Of a stretch of 64,000 nucleotides of DNA, positions 15,401 to 30,438 are shown in pieces (position 1 is the first letter of the stretch; the number at the start of each line of letters is the position of its first letter). The notes beneath the pieces are model-generated. The model searched no databases and had not been told where the DNA came from. It worked only from the letters and a program-made list of their open reading frames with translations. The stretch covers positions 23,997,295 to 24,061,294 of the forward strand of contig NC_080061.1 of assembly GCF_026212465.1 (NCBI RefSeq), given 5' to 3'. Source of the stretch: Amaranthus tricolor. Its lineage: Eukaryota > Streptophyta > Magnoliopsida > Caryophyllales > Amaranthaceae. The position numbers and the translations under genes were made by a program.

Positions 15401-18135
15401 GTTCATTCTTCATCGTTCATTCTTCATTGATCATTGATCCTTGTTCATTCTTCATCGTTCATTCGTCATTAATCATTGAACCTTGTTCATTCTTCATCGT
15501 TCATTCGTCATTGACCATTAATCCTTGTTCATTCTTCATCGTTCATTCTTCATTGATCATTGATCCTAGTTCATTCTTCATCGTTCATTTGTCAATGACC
15601 ATTAATCCTTGTTCATTCTTCATCGTTCATTCTTCATTGATCATTGATCCTTGTTCATTCTTCATCGTTCATTCTTCATTGATCATTGATCCTTGTTCAT
15701 TCTTCATCGTTCATTCGTCATTGATCATTGATCCTTGTTCATTCTTCATCGTTCATTCGTCATTGACCATTAATCCTTGTTCATTCTTCATCGTCCATTC
15801 TTCATTGATCATTGATCCTTGTTCATTCTTCATCGTTCATTCGTCATTGATCATTGATCCTTATTAATTCTTCATCGTTCATTCTTCATTGATCATTGAT
15901 CCTTGTTCATTCTTCATCGTTCATTCGTCATTGACCATTAATCCTTGTTCATTCTTCATCGTTCATTCTTCATTGATCATTGATCCTTGTTCATTCTTCA
16001 TCGTTCATTCTTCATTGATCATTGATCCTTGTTCATTCTTCATCGTTCATTCTTCATTGATCATTGATCCTTGTTCATTCTTCATCGTTCATTCGTCATT
16101 AATCATTGAACCTTGTTCATTCTTCATCGTTCATTCGTCATTGACCATTAATCCTTGTTCATTCTTCATCGTTCATTCTTCATTGATCATTGATCCTAGT
16201 TCATTCTTCATCGTTCATTTGTCAATGACCATTAATCCTTGTTCATTCTTCATCGTTCATTCTTCATTGATCATTGATCCTTGTTCATTCTTCATCGTTC
16301 ATTCTTCATTGATCATTGATCCTTGTTCATTCTTCATCGTTCATTCGTCATTGATCATTGATCCTTGTTCATTCTTCATCGTTCATTCGTCATTGACCAT
16401 TAATCCTTGTTCATTCTTCATCGTCCATTCTTCATTGATCATTGATCATTGTTCATTCTTCATCGTTCATTCGTCATTGATCATTGATCCTTATTAATTC
16501 TTCATCGTTCATTCTTCATTGATCATTGATCCTTGTTCATTCTTCATCGTTCATTCGTCATTGACCATTAATCCTTGTTCATTCTTCATCGTTCATTCTT
16601 CATTGATCATTGATCCTTGTTCATTCTTCATCGTTCATTCGTCATTGACCATTAATCCTTGTTCATTCTTCATCGTTCATTCTGCATTGATCATTGATCC
16701 TTGTTCATTCTTCATCGTACATTCTTCATTGATCATTGATCCTTGTTCATTCTTCATCGTTCATTCGTTATTGACCATTAATCCTTGTTCATTCTTCATC
16801 GTTCATTCTTCATTGAGCATTGATCCTTGTTCATTCTTCATCATTCATTCGTCATTGATCATTGATCCTTGTTCATTCTTCATCGTTCATTCTTCATTGA
16901 TCATTGATCCTTGTTCATTCTTCATCGTTCATTCGCCATTGATCATTGATGCTTGTTCATTCTTCATCGTTCATTCGTCATTGACCATCAATCCTTGTTC
17001 ATTCTTCATCGTTCATTCGTCATTGACAATCAATCCTTGTTCATTCTTAATCGTTCATTCTTCATTGATCATTGATCCTTGTTCATTCTTCATCGTTCAT
17101 TCGTCATTGACCATTAATCCTTGTTCATTCTTCATCGTTCATTCTTCATTGATCATTGATCCTTGTTCATTCTTCATCGTTCATTCTTCATTGATCATTG
17201 ATCCTTGTTCATTCTTCATCGTTCATTCTTCATTGATCATTGATCCTTGTTCATTCTTCATCGTTCATTTGTCAATGACCATTAATCCTTGTTCATTCTT
17301 CATCGTTCATTCTTCATTGATCATTGATCCTTGTTCATTCTTCATCGTTCATTCTTCATTGATCATTGATCCTTGTTCATTCTTCATCGTTCATTCGTCA
17401 TTGATCATTGATCCTTGTTCATTCTTCATCGTTCATTCGTCATTGACCATTAATCCTTGTTCATTCTTCATCGTCCATTCTTCATTGATCATTGATCCTT
17501 GTTCATTCTTCATCGTTCATTCGTCATTGATCATTGATCCTTATTAATTCTTCATCGTTCATTCTTCATTGATCATTGATCCTTGTTCATTCTTCATCGT
17601 TCATTCTTCATTGATCATTGATCCTTGTTCATTCTTCATCGTTCATTCTTCATTGATCATTGATCCTTGTTCATTCTTCATCGTTCATTCTTCATTGATC
17701 ATTGATCCTTGTTCATTCTTCATCGTTCATTCGTCATTAATCATTGAACCTTGTTCATTCTTCATCGTTCATTCGTCATTGACCATTAATCCTTGTTCAT
17801 TCTTCATCGTTCATTCTTCATTGATCATTGATCCTTGTTCATTCTTCATCGTTCATTTGTCAATGACCATTAATCCTTGTTCATTCTTCATCGTTCATTT
17901 TTCATTGATCATTGATCCTTGTTCATTCTTCATCGTTCATTCTTCATTGATCATTGATCCTTGTTCATTCTTCATCGTTCATTCGTCATTGATCATTGAT
18001 CCTTGTTCATTCTTCATCGTTCATTCGTCATTGACCATTAATCCTTGTTCATTCTTCATCGTCCATTCTTCATTGATCATTGATCCTTGTTCATTCTTCA
18101 TCGTTCATTCGTCATTGATCATTGATCCTTATTAA
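9422..18135 (+). repeat. Satellite superblock copy 1 (8,714 bp)
   Basis: The unit lengths between marker monomers are 622, 616, 1470, 462, 1008, 630, 1008, 630, 630, 1050 and 588 bp, which sum to 8,714. The first unit is 616 bp plus a duplicated heptamer (CATTCTT, within 9434-9447) minus one base (GTCATTGCCATT near 9942). The total is therefore 622 fourteen-mers after correcting those two indels. Differences from copy 2 that I can see are few. One is TTATTTATTC in place of TTATTAATTC near 10040, which removes that boundary stop. The other is GTTCTTTC for GTTCATTC near 10755. Confidence 0.88.
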
Positions 18136-21100
18136 TTCTTCATCGTTCATTCTTCATTCTTCATTGATCATTGATCCTTGTTCATTCTTCATCGTTCATT
18201 CGTCATTGACCATTAATCCTTGTTCATTCTTCATCGTTCATTCTTCATTGATCATTGATCCTTGTTCATTCTTCATCGTTCATTCTTCATTGATCATTGA
18301 TCCTTGTTCATTCTTCATCGTTCATTCTTCATTGATCATTGATCCTTGTTCATTCTTCATCGTTCATTCTTCATTGATCATTGATCCTTGTTCATTCTTC
18401 ATCGTTCATTCGTCATTGACCATTAATCCTTGTTCATTCTTCATCGTTCATTCTTCATTGATCATTGATCCTTGTTGATTCTTCATGGTTCATTCTTCAT
18501 TGATTATTGATCCTTGTTCATTCTTCATCTTTCATTCTTCATTGATCATTGATCCTTGTTCATTCTTCATTGATCATTGATCCTTGTTCATTCTTCATCG
18601 TTCATTCGTCATTGATCATTGATCCTTGTTCATTCTTCATCGTTCATTCGTCATTGCCATTAATCCTTGTTCATTCTTCATCGTCCATTCTTCATTGATC
18701 ATTGATCCTTGTTCATTCTTCATCGTTCATTCGTCATTGATCATTGATCCTTATTAATTCTTCATCGTTCATTCTTCATTGATCATTGATCCTTGTTCAT
18801 TCTTCATCGTTCATTCGTCATTGACCATTAATCCTTGTTCATTCTTCATCGTTCATTCTTCATTGATCATTGATCCTTGTTCATTCTTCATCGTTCATTC
18901 TTCATTGATCATTGATCCTTGTTCATTCTTCATCGTTCATTCTTCATTGATCATTGATCCTTGTTCATTCTTCATCGTTCATTCTTCATTGATCATTGAT
19001 CCTTGTTCATTCTTCATCGTTCATTCGTCATTGACCATTAATCCTTGTTCATTCTTCATCGTTCATTCTTCATTGATCATTGATCCTTGTTGATTCTTCA
19101 TGGTTCATTCTTCATTGATTATTGATCCTTGTTCATTCTTCATCTTTCATTCTTCATTGATCATTGATCCTTGTTCATTCTTCATTGATCATTGATCCTT
19201 GTTCATTCTTCATCGTTCATTCGTCATTGATCATTGATCCTTGTTCATTCTTCATCGTTCATTCGTCATTGACCATTAATCCTTGTTCATTCTTCATCGT
19301 CCATTCTTCATTGATCATTGATCCTTGTTCATTCTTCATCGTTCATTCGTCATTGATCATTGATCCTTATTAATTCTTCATCGTTCATTCTTCATTGATC
19401 ATTGATCCTTGTTCATTCTTCATCGTTCATTCGTCATTGACCATTAATCCTTGTTCATTCTTCATCGTTCATTCTTCATTGATCATTGATCCTTGTTCAT
19501 TCTTCATCGTTCATTCGTCATTGACCATTAATCCTTGTTCATTCTTCATCGTTCATTCTTCATTGATCATTGATCCTTGTTCATTCTTCATCGTACATTC
19601 TTCATTGATCATTGATCCTTGTTCATTCTTCATCGTTCATTCGTTATTGACCATTAATCCTTGTTCATTCTTCATCGTTCATTCTTCATTGAGCATTGAT
19701 CCTTGTTCATTCTTCATCATTCATCCGTCATTGATCATTGATCTTTGTTCATTCTTCATCGTTCATTCGTCATTGACCATTAATCCTTGTTCATTCTTCA
19801 TCGTTCATTCTTCATTGATCATTGATCCTTGTTCATTCTTCATCGTTCATTCGTCATTGACCATTAATCCTTGTTCATTCTTCATCGTTCATTCTGCATT
19901 GATCATTGATCCTTGTTCATTCTTCATCGTACATTCTTCATTGATCATTGATCCTTGTTCATTCTTCATCGTTCATTCGTTATTGACCATTAATCCTTGT
20001 TCATTCTTCATCGTTCATTCTTCATTGAGCATTGATCCTTGTTCATTCTTCATCATTCATTCGTCATTGATCATTGATCCTTGTTCATTCTTCATCGTTC
20101 ATTCGTCATTGACCATTAATCCTTGTTCATTCTTCATCGTTCATTCTTCATTGATCATTGATCCTTGTTCATTCTTCATCGTTCATTCGCCATTGATCAT
20201 TGATGCTTGTTCATTCTTCATCGTTCATTCGTCATTGACCATCAATCCTTGTTCATTCTTCATCGTTCATTCGTCATTGACAATCAATCCTTGTTCATTC
20301 TTAATCGTTCATTCTTCATTGATCATTGATCCTTGTTCATTCTTCATCGTTCATTCGTCATTGACCATTAATCCTTGTTCATTCTTCATCGTTCATTCTT
20401 CATTGATCATTGATCCTTGTTCATTCTTCATCGTTCATTCTTCATTGATCATTGATCCTTGTTCATTCTTCATCGTTCATTCTTCATTGATCATTGATCC
20501 TTGTTCATTCTTCATCGTTCATTCTTCATTGATCATTGATCCTTGTTCATTCTTCATCGTTCATTTGTCAATGACCATTAATCCTTGTTCATTCTTCATC
20601 GTTCATTCTTCATTGATCATTGATCCTTGTTCATTCTTCATCGTTCATTCTTCATTGATCATTGATCCTTGTTCATTCTTCATCGTTCATTCGTCATTGA
20701 TCATTGATCCTTGTTCATTCTTCATCGTTCATTCGTCATTGACCATTAATCCTTGTTCATTCTTCATCGTCCATTCTTCATTGATCATTGATCCTTGTTC
20801 ATTCTTCATCGTTCATTCGTCATTGATCATTGATCCTTATTAATTCTTCATCGTTCATTCTTCATTGATCATTGATCCTTGTTCATTCTTCATCGTTCAT
20901 TCTTCATTGATCATTGATCCTTGTTCATTCTTCATCGTTCATTCTTCATTGATCATTGATCCTTGTTCATTCTTCATCGTTCATTCTTCATTGATCATTG
21001 ATCCTTGTTCATTCTTCATCGTTCATTTGTCAATGACCATTAATCCTTGTTCATTCTTCATCGTTCATTCTTCATTGATCATTGATCCTTGTTCATTCTT

Positions 21101-24100
21101 CATCGTTCATTCTTCATTGATCATTGATCCTTGTTCATTCTTCATCGTTCATTCGTCATTGATCATTGATCCTTGTTCATTCTTCATCGTTCATTCGTCA
21201 TTGACCATTAATCCTTGTTCATTCTTCATCGTCCATTCTTCATTGATCATTGATCCTTGTTCATTCTTCATCGTTCATTCGTCATTGATCATTGATCCTT
21301 ATTAATTCTTCATCGTTCATTCTTCATTGATCATTGATCCTTGTTCATTCTTCATCGTTCATTCGTCATTGACCATTAATCCTTGTTCATTCTTCATCGT
21401 TCATTCTTCATTGATCATTGATCCTTGTTCATTCTTCATCGTTCATTCGTCATTGACCATTAATCCTTGTTCATTCTTCATCGTTCATTCTTCATTGATC
21501 ATTGATCCTTGTTCATTCTTCATCGTACATTCTTCATTGATCATTGATCCTTGTTCATTCTTCATCGTTCATTCGTCATTGACCATTAATCCTTGTTCAT
21601 TTTTCATCGTTCATTCTTCATTGAGCATTGATCCTTGTTCATTCTTCATCATTCATTCGTCATTGATCATTGATCCTTGTTCATTCTTCATCGTTCATTC
21701 GTCATTGACCATTAATCCTTGTTCATTCTTCATCGTTCATTCTTCATTGATCATTGATCCTTGTTCATTCTTCATCGTTCATTCGCCATTGATCATTGAT
21801 GCTTGTTCATTCTTCATCGTTCATTCGTCATTGACCATCAATCCTTGTTCATTCTTCATCGTTCATTCGTCATTGACAATCAATCCTTGTTCATTCTTAA
21901 TCGTTCATTCTTCATTGATCATTGATCCTTGTTCATTCTTCATCGTTCATTCGTCATTGACCATTAATCCTTGTTCATTCTTCATCGTTCATTCTTCATT
22001 GATCATTGATCCTTGTTCATTCTTCATCGTTCATTTGTCAATGACCATTAATCCTTGTTCATTCTTCATCGTTCATTCTTCATTGATCATTGATCCTTGT
22101 TCATTCTTCATCGTTCATTCTTCATTGATCATTGATCCTTGTTCATTCTTCATCGTTCATTCGTCATTGATCATTGATCCTTGTTCATTCTTCATCGTTC
22201 ATTCGTCATTGACCATTAATCCTTGTTCATTCTTCATCGTCCATTCTTCATTGATCATTGATCCTTGTTCATTCTTCATCGTTCATTCGTCATTGATCAT
22301 TGATCCTTATTAATTCTTCATCGTTCATTCTTCATTGATCATTGATCCTTGTTCATTCTTCATCGTTCATTCGTCATTGACCATTAATCCTTGTTCATTC
22401 TTCATCGTTCATTCTTCATTGATCATTGATCCTTGTTCATTCTTCATCGTTCATTCTTCATTGATCATTGATCCTTGTTCATTCTTCATCGTTCATTCTT
22501 CATTGATCATTGATCCTTGTTCATTCTTCATCGTTCATTCGTCATTAATCATTGAACCTTGTTCATTCTTCATCGTTCATTCGTCATTGACCATTAATCC
22601 TTGTTCATTCTTCATCGTTCATTCTTCATTGATCATTGATCCTTGTTCATTCTTCATCGTTCATTTGTCAATGACCATTAATCCTTGTTCATTCTTCATC
22701 GTTCATTCTTCATTGATCATTGATCCTTGTTCATTCTTCATCGTTCATTCTTCATTGATCATTGATCCTTGTTCATTCTTCATCGTTCATTCGTCATTGA
22801 TCATTGATCCTTGTTCATTCTTCATCGTTCATTCGTCATTGACCATTAATCCTTGTTCATTCTTCATCGTCCATTCTTCATTGATCATTGATCCTTGTTC
22901 ATTCTTCATCGTTCATTCGTCATTGATCATTGATCCTTATTAATTCTTCATCGTTCATTCTTCATTGATCATTGATCCTTGTTCATTCTTCATCGTTCAT
23001 TCGTCATTGACCATTAATCCTTGTTCATTCTTCATCGTTCATTCTTCATTGATCATTGATCCTTGTTCATTCTTCATCGTTCATTCGTCATTGACCATTA
23101 ATCCTTGTTCATTCTTCATCGTTCATTCTTCATTGATCATTGATCCTTGTTCATTCTTCATCGTACATTCTTCATTGATCATTGATCCTTGTTCATTCTT
23201 CATCGTTCATTCGTCATTGACCATTAATCCTTGTTCATTCTTCATCGTTCATTCTTCATTGAGCATTGATCCTTGTTCATTCTTCATCATTCATTCGTCA
23301 TTGATCATTGATCCTTGTTCATTCTTCATCGTTCATTCGTCATTGACCATTAATCCTTGTTCATTCTTTATCGTTCATTCTTCATTGATCATTGATCCTT
23401 GTTCATTCTTCATCGTTCATTCGCCATTGATCATTGATGCTTGTTCATTCTTCATCGTTCATTCGTCATTGACCATCAATCCTTATTCATTCTTCATCGT
23501 TCATTCGTCATTGACAATCAATCCTTGTTCATTCTTAATCGTTCATTCTTCATTGATCATTGATCCTTGTTCATTCTTCATCGTTCATTCGTCATTGACC
23601 ATTAATCCTTGTTCATTCTTCATCGTTCATTCTTCATTGATCATTGATCCTTGTTCATTCTTCATCGTTCATTTGTCAATGACCATTAATCCTTGTTCAT
23701 TCTTCATCGTTCATTCTTCATTGATCATTGATCCTTGTTCATTCTTCATTGTTCATTCTTCATTGATCATTGATCCTTGTTCATTCTTCATCGTTCATTC
23801 GTCATTGATCATTGATCCTTGTTCATTCTTCATCGTTCATTCGTCATTGACCATTAATCCTTGTTCATTCTTCATCGTCCATTCTTCATTGATCATTGAT
23901 CCTTGTTCATTCTTCATCGTTCATTCGTCATTGATCATTGATCCTTATTAATTCTTCATCGTTCATTCTTCATTGATCATTGATCCTTGTTCATTCTTCA
24001 TCGTTCATTCGTCATTGACCATTAATCCTTGTTCATTCTTCATCGTTCATTCTTCATTGATCATTGATCCTTGTTCATTCTTCATCGTTCATTCTTCATT

Positions 24101-26849
24101 GATCATTGATCCTTGTTCATTCTTCATCGTTCATTCTTCATTGATCATTGATCCTTGTTCATTCTTCATCGTTCATTCGTCATTAATCATTGAACCTTGT
24201 TCATTCTTCATCGTTCATTCGTCATTGACCATTAATCCTTGTTCATTCTTCATCGTTCATTCTTCATTGATCATTGATCCTAGTTCATTCTTCATCGTTC
24301 ATTTGTCAATGACCATTAATCCTTGTTCATTCTTCATCGTTCATTCTTCATTGATCATTGATCCTTGTTCATTCTTCATCGTTCATTCTTCATTGATCAT
24401 TGATCCTTGTTCATTCTTCATCGTTCATTCGTCATTGATCATTGATCCTTGTTCATTCTTCATCGTTCATTCGTCATTGACCATTAATCCTTGTTCATTC
24501 TTCATCGTCCATTCTTCATTGATCATTGATCCTTGTTCATTCTTCATCGTTCATTCGTCATTGATCATTGATCCTTATTAATTCTTCATCGTTCATTCTT
24601 CATTGATCATTGATCCTTGTTCATTCTTCATCGTTCATTCGTCATTGACCATTAATCCTTGTTCATTCTTCATCGTTCATTCTTCATTGATCATTGATCC
24701 TTGTTCATTCTTCATCGTTCATTCTTCATTGATCATTGATCCTTGTTCATTCTTCATCGTTCATTCTTCATTGATCATTGATCCTTGTTCATTCTTCATC
24801 GTTCATTCGTCATTAATCATTGAACCTTGTTCATTCTTCATCGTTCATTCGTCATTGACCATTAATCCTTGTTCATTCTTCATCGTTCATTCTTCATTGA
24901 TCATTGATCCTAGTTCATTCTTCATCGTTCATTTGTCAATGACCATTAATCCTTGTTCATTCTTCATCGTTCATTCTTCATTGATCATTGATCCTTGTTC
25001 ATTCTTCATCGTTCATTCTTCATTGATCATTGATCCTTGTTCATTCTTCATCGTTCATTCGTCATTGATCATTGATCCTTGTTCATTCTTCATCGTTCAT
25101 TCGTCATTGACCATTAATCCTTGTTCATTCTTCATCGTCCATTCTTCATTGATCATTGATCATTGTTCATTCTTCATCGTTCATTCGTCATTGATCATTG
25201 ATCCTTATTAATTCTTCATCGTTCATTCTTCATTGATCATTGATCCTTGTTCATTCTTCATCGTTCATTCGTCATTGACCATTAATCCTTGTTCATTCTT
25301 CATCGTTCATTCTTCATTGATCATTGATCCTTGTTCATTCTTCATCGTTCATTCGTCATTGACCATTAATCCTTGTTCATTCTTCATCGTTCATTCTGCA
25401 TTGATCATTGATCCTTGTTCATTCTTCATCGTACATTCTTCATTGATCATTGATCCTTGTTCATTCTTCATCGTTCATTCGTTATTGACCATTAATCCTT
25501 GTTCATTCTTCATCGTTCATTCTTCATTGAGCATTGATCCTTGTTCATTCTTCATCATTCATTCGTCATTGATCATTGATCCTTGTTCATTCTTCATCGT
25601 TCATTCTTCATTGATCATTGATCCTTGTTCATTCTTCATCGTTCATTCGCCATTGATCATTGATGCTTGTTCATTCTTCATCGTTCATTCGTCATTGACC
25701 ATCAATCCTTGTTCATTCTTCATCGTTCATTCGTCATTGACAATCAATCCTTGTTCATTCTTAATCGTTCATTCTTCATTGATCATTGATCCTTGTTCAT
25801 TCTTCATCGTTCATTCGTCATTGACCATTAATCCTTGTTCATTCTTCATCGTTCATTCTTCATTGATCATTGATCCTTGTTCATTCTTCATCGTTCATTC
25901 TTCATTGATCATTGATCCTTGTTCATTCTTCATCGTTCATTCTTCATTGATCATTGATCCTTGTTCATTCTTCATCGTTCATTTGTCAATGACCATTAAT
26001 CCTTGTTCATTCTTCATCGTTCATTCTTCATTGATCATTGATCCTTGTTCATTCTTCATCGTTCATTCTTCATTGATCATTGATCCTTGTTCATTCTTCA
26101 TCGTTCATTCGTCATTGATCATTGATCCTTGTTCATTCTTCATCGTTCATTCGTCATTGACCATTAATCCTTGTTCATTCTTCATCGTCCATTCTTCATT
26201 GATCATTGATCCTTGTTCATTCTTCATCGTTCATTCGTCATTGATCATTGATCCTTATTAATTCTTCATCGTTCATTCTTCATTGATCATTGATCCTTGT
26301 TCATTCTTCATCGTTCATTCTTCATTGATCATTGATCCTTGTTCATTCTTCATCGTTCATTCTTCATTGATCATTGATCCTTGTTCATTCTTCATCGTTC
26401 ATTCTTCATTGATCATTGATCCTTGTTCATTCTTCATCGTTCATTCGTCATTAATCATTGAACCTTGTTCATTCTTCATCGTTCATTCGTCATTGACCAT
26501 TAATCCTTGTTCATTCTTCATCGTTCATTCTTCATTGATCATTGATCCTTGTTCATTCTTCATCGTTCATTTGTCAATGACCATTAATCCTTGTTCATTC
26601 TTCATCGTTCATTTTTCATTGATCATTGATCCTTGTTCATTCTTCATCGTTCATTCTTCATTGATCATTGATCCTTGTTCATTCTTCATCGTTCATTCGT
26701 CATTGATCATTGATCCTTGTTCATTCTTCATCGTTCATTCGTCATTGACCATTAATCCTTGTTCATTCTTCATCGTCCATTCTTCATTGATCATTGATCC
26801 TTGTTCATTCTTCATCGTTCATTCGTCATTGATCATTGATCCTTATTAA
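18136..26849 (+). repeat. Satellite superblock copy 2 (8,714 bp)
   Basis: It has the same eleven units, in the same order and lengths, as the block before it. Units end at 18757, 19373, 20843, 21305, 22313, 22943, 23951, 24581, 25211, 26261 and 26849. Every variant position in the 35-monomer, 24-monomer and 15-monomer units is reproduced at an offset of exactly 8,714 bp. Such near identity over thousands of bases of simple sequence indicates very recent duplication. Expansion during assembly of a repeat longer than the reads is the alternative. Confidence 0.88.
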
Positions 26850-29800
26850 TTCTTCATCGTTCATTCTTCATTCTTCATTGATCATTGATCCTTGTTCATT
26901 CTTCATCGTTCATTCGTCATTGACCATTAATCCTTGTTCATTCTTCATCGTTCATTCTTCATTGATCATTGATCCTTGTTCATTCTTCATCGTTCATTCT
27001 TCATTGATCATTGATCCTTGTTCATTCTTCATCGTTCATTCTTCATTGATCATTGATCCTTGTTCATTCTTCATCGTTCATTCTTCATTGATCATTGATC
27101 CTTGTTCATTCTTCATCGTTCATTCGTCATTGACCATTAATCCTTGTTCATTCTTCATCGTTCATTCTTCATTGATCATTGATCCTTGTTGATTCTTCAT
27201 GGTTCATTCTTCATTGATTATTGATCCTTGTTCATTCTTCATCTTTCATTCTTCATTGATCATTGATCCTTGTTCATTCTTCATTGATCATTGATCCTTG
27301 TTCATTCTTCATCGTTCATTCGTCATTGATCATTGATCCTTGTTCATTCTTCATCGTTCATTCGTCATTGCCATTAATCCTTGTTCATTCTTCATCGTCC
27401 ATTCTTCATTGATCATTGATCCTTGTTCATTCTTCATCGTTCATTCGTCATTGATCATTGATCCTTATTAATTCTTCATCGTTCATTCTTCATTGATCAT
27501 TGATCCTTGTTCATTCTTCATCGTTCATTCGTCATTGACCATTAATCCTTGTTCATTCTTCATCGTTCATTCTTCATTGATCATTGATCCTTGTTCATTC
27601 TTCATCGTTCATTCTTCATTGATCATTGATCCTTGTTCATTCTTCATCGTTCATTCTTCATTGATCATTGATCCTTGTTCATTCTTCATCGTTCATTCTT
27701 CATTGATCATTGATCCTTGTTCATTCTTCATCGTTCATTCGTCATTGACCATTAATCCTTGTTCATTCTTCATCGTTCATTCTTCATTGATCATTGATCC
27801 TTGTTGATTCTTCATGGTTCATTCTTCATTGATTATTGATCCTTGTTCATTCTTCATCTTTCATTCTTCATTGATCATTGATCCTTGTTCATTCTTCATT
27901 GATCATTGATCCTTGTTCATTCTTCATCGTTCATTCGTCATTGATCATTGATCCTTGTTCATTCTTCATCGTTCATTCGTCATTGACCATTAATCCTTGT
28001 TCATTCTTCATCGTCCATTCTTCATTGATCATTGATCCTTGTTCATTCTTCATCGTTCATTCGTCATTGATCATTGATCCTTATTAATTCTTCATCGTTC
28101 ATTCTTCATTGATCATTGATCCTTGTTCATTCTTCATCGTTCATTCGTCATTGACCATTAATCCTTGTTCATTCTTCATCGTTCATTCTTCATTGATCAT
28201 TGATCCTTGTTCATTCTTCATCGTTCATTCGTCATTGACCATTAATCCTTGTTCATTCTTCATCGTTCATTCTTCATTGATCATTGATCCTTGTTCATTC
28301 TTCATCGTACATTCTTCATTGATCATTGATCCTTGTTCATTCTTCATCGTTCATTCGTTATTGACCATTAATCCTTGTTCATTCTTCATCGTTCATTCTT
28401 CATTGAGCATTGATCCTTGTTCATTCTTCATCATTCATCCGTCATTGATCATTGATCTTTGTTCATTCTTCATCGTTCATTCGTCATTGACCATTAATCC
28501 TTGTTCATTCTTCATCGTTCATTCTTCATTGATCATTGATCCTTGTTCATTCTTCATCGTTCATTCGTCATTGACCATTAATCCTTGTTCATTCTTCATC
28601 GTTCATTCTGCATTGATCATTGATCCTTGTTCATTCTTCATCGTACATTCTTCATTGATCATTGATCCTTGTTCATTCTTCATCGTTCATTCGTTATTGA
28701 CCATTAATCCTTGTTCATTCTTCATCGTTCATTCTTCATTGAGCATTGATCCTTGTTCATTCTTCATCATTCATTCGTCATTGATCATTGATCCTTGTTC
28801 ATTCTTCATCGTTCATTCGTCATTGACCATTAATCCTTGTTCATTCTTCATCGTTCATTCTTCATTGATCATTGATCCTTGTTCATTCTTCATCGTTCAT
28901 TCGCCATTGATCATTGATGCTTGTTCATTCTTCATCGTTCATTCGTCATTGACCATCAATCCTTGTTCATTCTTCATCGTTCATTCGTCATTGACAATCA
29001 ATCCTTGTTCATTCTTAATCGTTCATTCTTCATTGATCATTGATCCTTGTTCATTCTTCATCGTTCATTCGTCATTGACCATTAATCCTTGTTCATTCTT
29101 CATCGTTCATTCTTCATTGATCATTGATCCTTGTTCATTCTTCATCGTTCATTCTTCATTGATCATTGATCCTTGTTCATTCTTCATCGTTCATTCTTCA
29201 TTGATCATTGATCCTTGTTCATTCTTCATCGTTCATTCTTCATTGATCATTGATCCTTGTTCATTCTTCATCGTTCATTTGTCAATGACCATTAATCCTT
29301 GTTCATTCTTCATCGTTCATTCTTCATTGATCATTGATCCTTGTTCATTCTTCATCGTTCATTCTTCATTGATCATTGATCCTTGTTCATTCTTCATCGT
29401 TCATTCGTCATTGATCATTGATCCTTGTTCATTCTTCATCGTTCATTCGTCATTGACCATTAATCCTTGTTCATTCTTCATCGTCCATTCTTCATTGATC
29501 ATTGATCCTTGTTCATTCTTCATCGTTCATTCGTCATTGATCATTGATCCTTATTAATTCTTCATCGTTCATTCTTCATTGATCATTGATCCTTGTTCAT
29601 TCTTCATCGTTCATTCTTCATTGATCATTGATCCTTGTTCATTCTTCATCGTTCATTCTTCATTGATCATTGATCCTTGTTCATTCTTCATCGTTCATTC
29701 TTCATTGATCATTGATCCTTGTTCATTCTTCATCGTTCATTCGTCATTAATCATTGAACCTTGTTCATTCTTCATCGTTCATTCGTCATTGACCATTAAT

Positions 29801-30145
29801 CCTTGTTCATTCTTCATCGTTCATTCTTCATTGATCATTGATCCTTGTTCATTCTTCATCGTTCATTTGTCAATGACCATTAATCCTTGTTCATTCTTCA
29901 TCGTTCATTTTTCATTGATCATTGATCCTTGTTCATTCTTCATCGTTCATTCTTCATTGATCATTGATCCTTGTTCATTCTTCATCGTTCATTCGTCATT
30001 GATCATTGATCCTTGTGCATTCTTCATCGTTCATTCGTCATTGACCATTAATCCTTGTTCATTCTTCATCGTCCATTCTTCATTGATCATTGATCCTTGT
30101 TCATTCTTCATCGTTCATTCGTCATTGATCATTGATCCTTATTAA
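26850..30145 (+). repeat. Satellite superblock copy 3, internally deleted (3,296 bp)
   Basis: 26850-29557 repeats 18136-20843 at an offset of 8,714. The sequence then jumps to the equivalent of 26262-26849, the terminal 588-bp unit, skipping 5,418 bp. The break falls at a marker monomer shared by both sides, as expected for unequal exchange or intrastrand deletion between marker units. A private change GTGCATTC is seen near 30017. Confidence 0.82.
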
Positions 30146-30438
30146 TTCTTCATCGTTCATTCTTCATTGATCATTGATCCTTGTTCATTCTTCATCGTTC
30201 ATTCGTCATTGACCATTAATCCTTGTTCATTCTTCATCGTTCATTCTTCATTGATCATTGATCCTTGTTCATTCTTCATCGTTCATTCTTCATTGATCAT
30301 TGATCCTTGTTCATTCTTCATCGTTCATTCTTCATTGATCATTGATCCTTGTTCATTCTTCATCGTTCATTCTTCATTGATCATTGATCCTTGTTCATTC
30401 TTCATCGTTCATTCGTCATTGACCATTAATCCTTGTTC

